NCBI RefSeq assembly: GCF_023078355.1
Contig: NZ_CP095552.1
Location: forward strand, 496,001-560,000
Direction of reading: 5' to 3'
Length of the DNA: 64,000 nucleotides
Source: Gordonia hongkongensis
Lineage (GTDB): Bacteria; Actinomycetota; Actinomycetes; Mycobacteriales; Mycobacteriaceae
Shown here: positions 54,752 through 64,000 of the stretch, in pieces
How the letters are laid out: every line of letters begins with the position of its first letter
How positions within the stretch are numbered: the stretch's first letter is position 1
Translations under genes and position numbers: made by a program
Notes under the pieces: generated by a model
Told to the model about the DNA's origin: nothing
Seen by the model: only the letters and a program-made list of their open reading frames with translations
Databases searched by the model: none

Positions 54752-54957
54752 GGCTCCCTGAGAGGCGAGCGAAGAGGGTTTTTCTGCTCCCTGAGGTGCG
54801 AGCGTAGCGGGTCGTCTCCTGCTCCCTGAGGTGCGAGCGTAGCGGGTCGTCTCCTGCTCCCTGAGGTGCGAGCGTAGCGAGCCTCGAAGGGTCTCGCACG
54901 GCATCTCACCAGGCCCTTCGAGGCTCGTCGCTATCGCTCCTCGCACCTCAGGGAGCA
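54752..54957. repeat. Repeat cluster: 35-bp tandem units and a large palindrome
   Basis: A variant unit (54752-54784, GGCTCCCTGAGAGGCGAGCG) is followed by two identical 35-bp units (54785-54819, 54820-54854) that open TGCTCCCTGAGGTGCGAGCG. A third copy (54855-54891) becomes the left arm of a palindrome; the right arm (54914-54957) is its near-perfect complement. The right arm equals the repeats at 34671 and 15866. The cluster lies between the convergent TetR and mannosyltransferase genes. Fragments of the family continue to about 55015 (GGGGAGCAGG). No gene is supported in this 282-bp gap. Confidence 0.85.
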
Positions 54958-55025
54958 GAGGGGGTCCGCTCGTCGCGCTTTGGGGTAGAGGGGTCGCGCT
55001 CCTCGGGGAGCAGGGCAAGCGGTTG

Positions 55026-56327
55026 TCACATGGCGTGGGGGAACACGGTGAGCATGTGCGCGCCGAACCACGAGCTGCCGACCACGATCGGCACGACGAT
55101 CAGTCCCGCGACCACCGGCCGCATCCGCGCCAGCGCCATCGCCAGCGGGATCAGCAGGACGAAGGCGGGCAGCAGCAACCGGGGCCGGCTCATCATCAGT
55201 CCGCTCGACAGCACGATCTGCGCGACCAGCAGCGAACCGTAGAGCAGGACTGGCCACGGCACCCGTGACCAGACGGCGACGCCCAGCATCACCAGCGTGC
55301 TCAGCACGATCCACGACGTGGCCACGGGGGCGATCTCGGCCGAATGGACGAGCATTTCGTTGATGAACTCGAAAGCGGCCACGCCCCAGTCGAACTGGGT
55401 GTCCCAGCCCTCGGTCTGGATGCGGAACCACCCGGTCGGCGACCCGGTGTGCGCCCACACCACGCAGAGATAGGCGAGGTAACCGAGCGGGCTGATGACG
55501 ATGGCGACGACCGCGCGAACGCGTGCCGCTCTCGGGACGTCGGTGCCGCGCGCCTGCCACAGGAACACGAGGGCGGCGAGCATCACGACCCCGATCAGGA
55601 CCGCCGCCGTCGGCCGGCACAGCCCGCAGAGCCCCGCGACGACGCCGGCGAGGAGCCAGCGCTTCTCGAGGACCCCCACCAGCGCCCACACCGCGAGCGC
55701 GCAGAACAGCGCCTCGGTGTAGGCCATGTTCAGCACGATCGACATCGGCGTCGCCGCGAAGAGCACCACCAGGAACAGTCCGGTTCCGCGTTCGGGTGCC
55801 GGGCCGATCGGGGACCGTCGTGCCATGAGTCGGGCGCACACCATTCCGAGACGTGCTGCACCGATCGCCGCCACGCATCCCAGGATCAGGTTCACCGTGA
55901 TCGCCGCACCGAAGGGACTCAGGCCCGGCAGCTTCGCGATCAAGCCCACCAGGTACGGGTAACCGGGAAAGAAGGCGTACGCGGTGTCGACGGTGTGCAG
56001 ACCCCGGGCGTCGGTGAGCGTGTAGGGCACGCCGTCGTAGCCGTGGGTCGCGATCGCGATCATCCACTGCCCGTCCCAGACCGCCAGGGAGTCGCCCAGC
56101 GTGGTGCCGCGGAGATCGGCGAAGCGGGCCAGGACGAGGATGCCGACGGCCCGGATGACGAGGAAGACGAGGAGAGCGTCGAGCCACCAGCGATGACCAC
56201 GGACCGCGGCGGGCGACGAACCGAGCGGACCGAAATAGCCGCGGGTCATCGACGCCAGTCGACGGCCGTAGCTGTTCGTACCGACGGGACCGGTTCCGGT
56301 GTCACCGACGTCGGTTGGGGAGGCCAC
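55026..56327 (-). CDS. PIG-V-like polytopic mannosyltransferase
   Basis: 433-residue GT-C membrane protein with about ten helices. The early VWDGQWMIAIATHGYD resembles the acidic luminal motif of PIG-V mannosyltransferases, followed by YAFFPGYPYLVGLIAKLPG, PMSIVLNMAYTEALFCALAVWAL and a central loop of GWFRIQTEGWDTQFDWG. It probably uses polyprenyl-phosphate-mannose for lipoglycan or protein mannosylation. GTG 56327 is chosen because the -10 TAGGAT (56340-56335, minus strand) lies 7 nt upstream; an ATG 24 bases further out would lie within or upstream of that box. Confidence 0.8.
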   Translation of the reverse strand: MASPTDVGDTGTGPVGTNSYGRRLASMTRGYFGPLGSSPAAVRGHRWWLDALLVFLVIRAVGILVLARFADLRGTTLGDSLAVWDGQWMIAIATHGYDGVPYTLTDARGLHTVDTAYAFFPGYPYLVGLIAKLPGLSPFGAAITVNLILGCVAAIGAARLGMVCARLMARRSPIGPAPERGTGLFLVVLFAATPMSIVLNMAYTEALFCALAVWALVGVLEKRWLLAGVVAGLCGLCRPTAAVLIGVVMLAALVFLWQARGTDVPRAARVRAVVAIVISPLGYLAYLCVVWAHTGSPTGWFRIQTEGWDTQFDWGVAAFEFINEMLVHSAEIAPVATSWIVLSTLVMLGVAVWSRVPWPVLLYGSLLVAQIVLSSGLMMSRPRLLLPAFVLLIPLAMALARMRPVVAGLIVVPIVVGSSWFGAHMLTVFPHAM

Positions 56328-56475
56328 GCGAGCGATCCTAGGGCGGATCACCTCGGTCCGGTCCCGTCGGGTGGGGCGGAGACCAGGTCAGAGCGGTCGC
56401 GGCGGTCCCGGTAAGGTTGTCCCGGCAAGTTGACGTCTATCGACCGGCACACTGGCCGGCGGGAGGTAACTCGAC

Positions 56476-59485
<3,010 letters not shown>

Positions 59486-59509
59486 CGTTTCATCTTCTCA
59501 TTCATCGAG

Positions 59510-59529
59510 GTACGGACAAATGTGCGTAC
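59510..59529. promoter_or_regulatory. GntR operator candidate
   Basis: Dyad GTACG-(10 nt)-CGTAC in the 125-bp gap between the divergent GntR and gntK genes. A second small dyad AGTATTACT lies at 59554-59562. Either could bind the GntR protein; not decided. Confidence 0.4.
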
Positions 59530-59610
59530 TTAATGGTCGCGAGGGCTTGCAAAAGTATTACTATTGAGGCAGCCTACGTGATCAGCAGCACAGCGTGGTG
59601 AGGAGTGAAC

Positions 59611-60129
59611 ATGCGATCGCCGATCGTCGTCATGGGGGTGTCGGGGTCCGGGAAGTCGACCGTCGGGGCGGCGTTGGCACAGCGCCTGCGGGTGCCGTTC
59701 GCCGACGCCGACGACTTCCACCCCGCCGAGAACATCGCCAAGATGTCGGCGGGAGAACCGCTCGACGACGACGACCGCCGACCCTGGCTCGAGTCGATCG
59801 GCGTCTGGCTCGCCGAACACGCCGACGGCGGTGTCATGAGCTGCTCCGCGCTCAAACGGCATTACCGCGACCTTCTTCGTGATCACGCACCGACGACGCT
59901 GTTCGCGCATCTGGCCGGGTCGGTCGAGGTCATCTCGCGACGGCAGGCATCACGCCCGGGGCATTTCATGCCACCGGCCCTGCTCGCCTCGCAGTTCGAG
60001 ACCCTTGAACAGCTGACCCCCGACGAACGCGGCCTGACCGTCGACGTGGACCAGAGCGTGGACGCCATCATCGACGAACTGGTCGAGGCCCTCTCGAACA
60101 GTTCCGATCTCGACGCCGAGGAGAACTGA
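59611..60129 (+). CDS. gntK: Gluconokinase
   Basis: 172-residue gluconate kinase, making 6-phosphogluconate. Walker A is MGVSGSGKST, then FADADDFHPAENIAKMSAGEPLDDDDRRPWL, which carries the gluconate-binding residues, ALKRHYRDLLR, and a LID segment SRPGHFMPPALLASQFETLE. ATG 59611 has GAGGAG about 6 nt upstream. Its last base is shared with the gntP start (TGATG), so the two are coupled. Confidence 0.93.
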   Translation: MRSPIVVMGVSGSGKSTVGAALAQRLRVPFADADDFHPAENIAKMSAGEPLDDDDRRPWLESIGVWLAEHADGGVMSCSALKRHYRDLLRDHAPTTLFAHLAGSVEVISRRQASRPGHFMPPALLASQFETLEQLTPDERGLTVDVDQSVDAIIDELVEALSNSSDLDAEEN

Positions 60130-61523
60130 TGTCGCCGACCACCACGATTCTCGCCGCGAGCACAGATCTGCCGCAGCCGGTCGCGCCCGGCTGGCAACTC
60201 ATCGTCGCGGCGCTGGCGGGTATCGCCGTCATCGTCGTGGCGATCACGATCGCCAAGGTCCATCCCTTCCTCGCGTTGGTGGGCGGCGGCGCGACCGTCG
60301 GCATCGTCGCGGGTGAGTCGATCCCGACGGTCCTCGAGTCGTTCACCGCCGGATTCGGCACCACCGCAGCGGGAGTCGGCATCCTGATCGCACTCGGCGC
60401 CATGTTCGCCAAGCTGCTGGCCGACTCCGGTGGTGCCGACGAGATCGTGGACACGATCGTCGGTCACGCCTCACCGCGGATGCTGCCGTGGGCGATGGCG
60501 CTCGTCGGCGCCATCATCGGTCTGCCGATGTTCTTCGAGATCGGTCTCGTTCTCTTGATGCCGGTGATCTACCTGGTGGCCCGACGCTCGGGTCTCGGCC
60601 TGATACCGATCGGCATCCCCGCACTGGCCGGGTTGTCGGCGATGCACGGGTTCGTCCCGCCGCATCCCGGCCCGCTCGTGGCGATCGACGCCCTCGGCGC
60701 GGATCTCGGCATGACACTCGGACTCGGTGTGCTGGTTGCCATCCCGACCATCATCGTGTCGGGGCCGCTCTTCGGCGTGCTCGCCGGGCGATGGGTGACG
60801 GTCGAGGCCCCGACGACCTTCGACGTCGATCCGTCCGACGGCCCGACCACCAAGCGACCGTCCTTCGCGATCACCATGTTCAGCGTCCTGCTGCCCGTCG
60901 TGCTGATGCTCGGCAAGGCACTCGCCGAGATCTTCATCGCCGACGAGGACCAGCCCGTGCGCAAGGTCCTCGACATCCTCGGCACGCCCCTCATCGCGCT
61001 GCTCATCGCGGTGATCGTCGCGATGTTCACCCTCGGCCGTGGTTCCGGGATGGACCGCGAGACGATCTCCAAATGCACGGGCGCGGCCCTGCCCGCGATC
61101 GCGGGCATCCTGCTGATCGTCTCCGCGGGTGGCGGATTCAAGGAAGTTCTCGTCGACACCGGCATCGGCACCCTGCTCGCCGACTGGGCGACCGGCGCGA
61201 ACGTCTCGGTGCTCCTGCTGGCCTGGACGCTCGCGGCACTGATCCGCCTGGCGACCGGATCGGCGACCGTTGCCACGATCACCGCGTCGTCGCTGATCTT
61301 GGGCCTGGTCGACGGGATGGGTTCGGGAGAACTCTCGCTGGTCGTCCTGGCGATCGGTGCCGGGTCGGTGTTCCTGTCCCACGTCAACGACGCCGGTTTC
61401 TGGCTGGTCAAGGAGTACTTCGGGATGACCGTCGGACAGACCTTCAAGACCTGGTCGATGATGGAGACGGTCCTCTCGGTGACCGGATTGATCGTGGTAC
61501 TCGCACTCGGCTTGGTCATCTGA
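60129..61523 (+). CDS. gntP: Gluconate permease, GntP family
   Basis: 464-residue integral membrane symporter with around 12 helices. GntP signatures include FGTTAAGVGILIALGAMFAKLLADSGGADEI, GLPMFFEIGLVLLMPVIYLVA, MHGFVPPHPGPLVAIDALGADLG and SHVNDAGFWLVKEYFGMTVGQTFKTWS. It imports gluconate with protons. Translation is coupled to gntK through a one-base overlap (TGATG). Regulated presumably by the divergent GntR. Confidence 0.93.
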   Translation: MSPTTTILAASTDLPQPVAPGWQLIVAALAGIAVIVVAITIAKVHPFLALVGGGATVGIVAGESIPTVLESFTAGFGTTAAGVGILIALGAMFAKLLADSGGADEIVDTIVGHASPRMLPWAMALVGAIIGLPMFFEIGLVLLMPVIYLVARRSGLGLIPIGIPALAGLSAMHGFVPPHPGPLVAIDALGADLGMTLGLGVLVAIPTIIVSGPLFGVLAGRWVTVEAPTTFDVDPSDGPTTKRPSFAITMFSVLLPVVLMLGKALAEIFIADEDQPVRKVLDILGTPLIALLIAVIVAMFTLGRGSGMDRETISKCTGAALPAIAGILLIVSAGGGFKEVLVDTGIGTLLADWATGANVSVLLLAWTLAALIRLATGSATVATITASSLILGLVDGMGSGELSLVVLAIGAGSVFLSHVNDAGFWLVKEYFGMTVGQTFKTWSMMETVLSVTGLIVVLALGLVI

Positions 61524-61554
61524 GCCGGCCCTCTGTGCGGTAGTTTGACCACTC

Positions 61555-62976
61555 ATGACACGGAAGATGCGGGTCCGGGCGGCGGTGGTCACCGGGGTTC
61601 TGGCGTTGGCGGCGACGCTCGCGTACCCCGCAGCGGCACAACCCGATTCGCCGAGCACCGGACTCGGACCGAGCGACACCTCGCTCATGCACGGCGACCT
61701 CGCCTCCACGGACTCCACGGCGCATCGAGGCCCCGGCCGCGGGGCTCGACTGGCCGGCTCCTCGATACCGGGCGGCGCCTGCGCGGCAACGTTCGTGGGA
61801 CGCGACGGGATGCCCGTCGCGTTGTGTACGCAATTCGTCGGATCGTCGCCCCCGGCATTCGCGGTGCCGTCGGTCGTCCTCTTCGATCCCCGGACCGCGC
61901 AACCACTGGCGTCGACGCAGCTGACGAAGGGCGGACTGCTCGGCGGCGTGTACGGCTATCTCGACGACCGCGACCGGGTGGTCGTCGCCGACGGGTCCGG
62001 GTCGATTCTCCGTGTCGCGCATGCGAAGACGGCCAGCGGCTGGCGAGTGTTCGTCGACGATCGGGTCGACGTCGACCACGCGATACCGGCGGGTGACGCG
62101 ATCACCGGCCTGGCGCCCGGCTTCGACGGCCGCGTGTGGTTCGCGACGACGCGCGGGGTGGTCGGGACAGTCGACCGGCACGGCGCTGTGCGGTCCACCC
62201 GGCTGCCCGCGGGAGAGGAACTCGGCAACGGCCTGTCGATCCGGCGGACGGGGGCGTCGATCCTGACGACGCACGCGCTCTACGAGATGCGTGCCGATCC
62301 GGGTGCGGCACCGGAGGTCGTCTGGCGTCGCGCCTATGACCGGGGGTCGGCACGCAAACCCGGACAGCTCACCTGGGGTTCGGGGACGACGCCGACGTAC
62401 TTCGGTCCCGGTGGCGATGGTTGGGTCGCCATCGTCGACAACGCGGAACCGCCGGATCTCCGCGTGCTGCGCAGCGATGACGGCTCCGAGGTCTGCCGCA
62501 TGCGGGCCTTTTCGACGTCCGGGCCGGGCACCGAGAACTCGCCGATGGCCTGGGGCAACTCGCTGGTCATCCCGAGCACCTACGGCTACCAGTACCCGCC
62601 GATGGCGGTGCAGGGGCCGTCGGACCCGGCCGATGCACCGTTCGTCGGCGGCGCCACCCGCATCGATGTCGGGGAAGGCGGCTGTCGTCGCGTGTGGGAG
62701 AACGGCGACCGGATCGCGACACTCCCCAAGTTGTCTCGCGCGGACGGTCTGATCCACGCGATCGGGTATGGCCCGATCCGGCCGAACCTCCCACAGCAGA
62801 TCGGTGAAGTCGACTATGTGGCAACCGACTTCGCGACCGGCCGGCGGGTGGCGACGGTGCCGGTCGGGACGGCGCCGTTCGACGAACCACTCGAGCTGAC
62901 CGGGACGATCACGGCCGACGGATCGCTGTGGCAGGCAACTCTCAGCCGCGTGCTCAAGGTGACGCCGGGCCGCTAG
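61555..62976 (+). CDS. Secreted protein of unknown function
   Basis: 473-residue exported protein. The signal peptide ends near AAAQPDSP (about residue 29), followed by a Ser/Gly/Thr-rich stretch. The rest has repeated short blades (for example SVVLFDPRTAQPLASTQL, GRVWFATTRGVVGTVDRHG, GWVAIVDNAEPPDLRVL), which suggest a beta-propeller. Cysteines are paired in a secreted-protein manner. I do not recognise the family. ATG 61555 follows the -10 TAGTTT by 8 nt. The stop is next to the end of an insertion element, so the C-terminus may have been altered. Confidence 0.75.
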   Translation: MTRKMRVRAAVVTGVLALAATLAYPAAAQPDSPSTGLGPSDTSLMHGDLASTDSTAHRGPGRGARLAGSSIPGGACAATFVGRDGMPVALCTQFVGSSPPAFAVPSVVLFDPRTAQPLASTQLTKGGLLGGVYGYLDDRDRVVVADGSGSILRVAHAKTASGWRVFVDDRVDVDHAIPAGDAITGLAPGFDGRVWFATTRGVVGTVDRHGAVRSTRLPAGEELGNGLSIRRTGASILTTHALYEMRADPGAAPEVVWRRAYDRGSARKPGQLTWGSGTTPTYFGPGGDGWVAIVDNAEPPDLRVLRSDDGSEVCRMRAFSTSGPGTENSPMAWGNSLVIPSTYGYQYPPMAVQGPSDPADAPFVGGATRIDVGEGGCRRVWENGDRIATLPKLSRADGLIHAIGYGPIRPNLPQQIGEVDYVATDFATGRRVATVPVGTAPFDEPLELTGTITADGSLWQATLSRVLKVTPGR

Positions 62977-62977
62977 G

Positions 62978-64000
62978 AGCCTGCTGAATTAGGGTCCAGC
63001 CTGGGTTGAGGTTCCTGCTGCGGGGATGTGTCGGTTCCGGGGTGTGGTCGTGGTGATCGATCTAGGTGGGGCGGCGGTGCCGCGGTTCAGGCGGTGGCCA
63101 GTGTCCAGGTGCCGTTGGTGATAGTCAGTCCGAGGGTGATCAGGCGGCGTAGGTTGATCGCGGCGGCGCGGTGGTGCAGCCAGTTGTTGTTGCGTTCGAT
63201 TCCACGGTAGGGCACCCGCCGGTTACCGCGGGTGAGCCAGGCAATCGTCCGTTCGACCATGGGTCGATGCTGGCGGTAGGTGTCGGCAATAGTCTTGTCA
63301 GAGAAGTGTTGTCGGTGTTCGCGCTGGAGTTGGTGGTGTTCGCCGAATCTGATTTTGCGTCCACGAACCGCGGTGGTGCACCGTGCCCGAAGTGGGCAGT
63401 CGTGGCAGGCCGCACCGTAGGTGACGTGGCCTTTCGCGCTGACCGGTCGGGTCAGGTTGTTGGGGCAGGTCAATGTGTTCGCGTCGGCGTCGAAGGTGAA
63501 ATCGTCGATGACGAAACCACCAGCAACCGCCGGCATGTGTGGCTTGGGTTTGATCACCGCGTTCCATCGTGTCCGCGCCAGCGTGGCCAGCATGTCACCG
63601 GAGGCATACGCTGAATCACCCAGCACCTCACGATCGTCGGCGTCGTCGGCGACGGTCGGATCGCTCAGCAACAACCGTGCCCCGACTGCTCCGTCGGAAG
63701 TGTCCGGACCAGCGGCTTTGGTCATCTCGATCGCGGTGACCAACCCGGTCTCCGGTTCATTGACGATGTGGCCCTTGAACCCGTCCTGCTGGCGTGCCCG
63801 GGTTTTGTGGGCGTGGCGGGTGTCGGTATCGACGGTGGAGATCACCCGGTCCGGGGCGGTCCGGGGCGCGATGCGCCAGCGTCCGTCGGTGCCATCAGAA
63901 CCTGGTGCCGGTTCCACATCCTGGCCGGTCACCAATGCCAGCAATGCCACCGCCTGCGCCTGGGCCTGGTTACTCGGTTCCTTGTCGATGGCCTCGAGGT
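62978..64000 (-). mobile_element. IS1182-type insertion sequence, truncated by the window
   Basis: An IS1182/IS5-like element whose transposase runs off the right edge. Its left end must lie between the secreted-protein stop (62976) and the transposase stop (63087). A plausible terminal sequence begins near AGCCTGCTGAATTAGGG, but the opposite end is outside the window, so inverted repeats and target duplication cannot be confirmed. Confidence 0.7.
63087..64000 (-). CDS. IS1182-family transposase (5' end outside window)
   Basis: The frame is open from the window edge to the stop at 63087 (about 304 residues visible). It reads ...EAIDKEPSNQAQAQAVALLALVTGQDVEP, a GRWRIA motif, VDTDTRHAHKTRARQQDGFKGHI (DDE core), DSAYASGDMLATLA, a zinc-type CPNNLTRPV...CHDCPLRARCTT cluster, and the C-terminal VERTIAWLTRGNRRVPYRGIERNNNWLHHR. 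The last Glu is the third catalytic acid. It is intact as far as visible. The N-terminal helix-turn-helix part is not in the window. Confidence 0.88.
   Translation of the reverse strand, partial: LEAIDKEPSNQAQAQAVALLALVTGQDVEPAPGSDGTDGRWRIAPRTAPDRVISTVDTDTRHAHKTRARQQDGFKGHIVNEPETGLVTAIEMTKAAGPDTSDGAVGARLLLSDPTVADDADDREVLGDSAYASGDMLATLARTRWNAVIKPKPHMPAVAGGFVIDDFTFDADANTLTCPNNLTRPVSAKGHVTYGAACHDCPLRARCTTAVRGRKIRFGEHHQLQREHRQHFSDKTIADTYRQHRPMVERTIAWLTRGNRRVPYRGIERNNNWLHHRAAAINLRRLITLGLTITNGTWTLATA

Noticed and set aside
54785..54957. Short direct repeats that might be a CRISPR array
   Set aside because: The 35-bp units are contiguous with no spacers, no cas genes are near, and the unit recurs singly elsewhere as an intergenic repeat.
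54707..55018. Minus-strand frame of about 103 codons through the repeat cluster
   Set aside because: It is made of translated repeat units (LREQ, LAPQGA) with no ribosome site; best seen as non-coding.

Overview
The window is high-GC, densely packed actinobacterial chromosome. Its gene content and order fit a mycolic-acid-containing member of the Mycobacteriales, most likely Gordonia or a close relative. The genus is inferred from gene content alone. Much of the window parallels the Mycobacterium tuberculosis Rv3708-Rv3731 segment: ligC and its polymerase-domain partner, tRNA-Ser, SRP RNA, an AspT-type aminotransferase, dnaX, a methyltransferase and FAD-oxidase pair, a small SRPBCC protein, ybaB, recR, gatD-murT, leuA, and ask-asd. 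Gordonia-type accessory genes are interleaved among these.

Layout. 0-8.5 kb: the start of an Rv3143-like response regulator, ddl divergent from a MurF-like ligase, gadB, a TipA-like MerR regulator, a secreted SGNH hydrolase, a DUF1877 gene, a lipoprotein, and an atypical tRNA-guanine transglycosylase. 8.5-13.1 kb: a DUF222/HNH (13E12-type) protein behind an SOS box, a 27-bp tandem repeat, and an aldolase, sugar-kinase and SDR cluster. 13.4-20 kb: two overlapping CNNM/CBS membrane proteins, gluQRS, ligC with its polymerase-domain partner, and an NmrA-like protein. 20-31.6 kb: tRNA-Ser(GGA), SRP RNA, aminotransferase, a GT87-like mannosyltransferase, dnaX, a CFA-type methyltransferase with an FAD oxidase, SRPBCC, RluA-type pseudouridine synthase, a small orphan, ybaB and recR. 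31.7-43.5 kb: a secreted protease, a P-loop kinase, a family-5 UDG, gatD-murT, an esterase, an EamA exporter, thioredoxin, LysR, and a thiolase/TetR/acyl-CoA dehydrogenase operon. 43.6-50.7 kb: ABM and LLM enzymes, leuA with a leader peptide, an MHS-type permease, and a complete IS1380-family element inserted in a palindromic repeat. 50.7-64 kb: GH16, nitroreductase, a DHA2 exporter with its TetR, a repeat cluster, a PIG-V-like mannosyltransferase, ask-asd, a GntR/gntK/gntP gluconate module, a secreted protein, and an IS1182-type transposase cut by the window end.

Working together. Cell-wall genes (ddl, MurF-like, murT-gatD) supply and amidate peptidoglycan precursors. ask-asd feeds lysine/DAP, threonine and methionine synthesis. 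ligC/PolDom, recR, dnaX, ybaB and the family-5 UDG are replication and repair genes. tgt and gluQRS both act on the wobble base of queuosine-type tRNAs.

A repeated start architecture is visible. At about nineteen genes a TANNNT-like -10 hexamer lies 6-8 nt before the start codon, as expected for leaderless mRNAs, and this was used to choose several starts. The most interesting signals are the leuA leader peptide with mutually exclusive stems, the SOS-box promoter of the DUF222 gene, the Tgt and MurT proteins lacking their usual zinc-ligand cysteines, and an interspersed palindromic repeat family that has been hit by an IS. I did not find a convincing wholly new multi-gene system.
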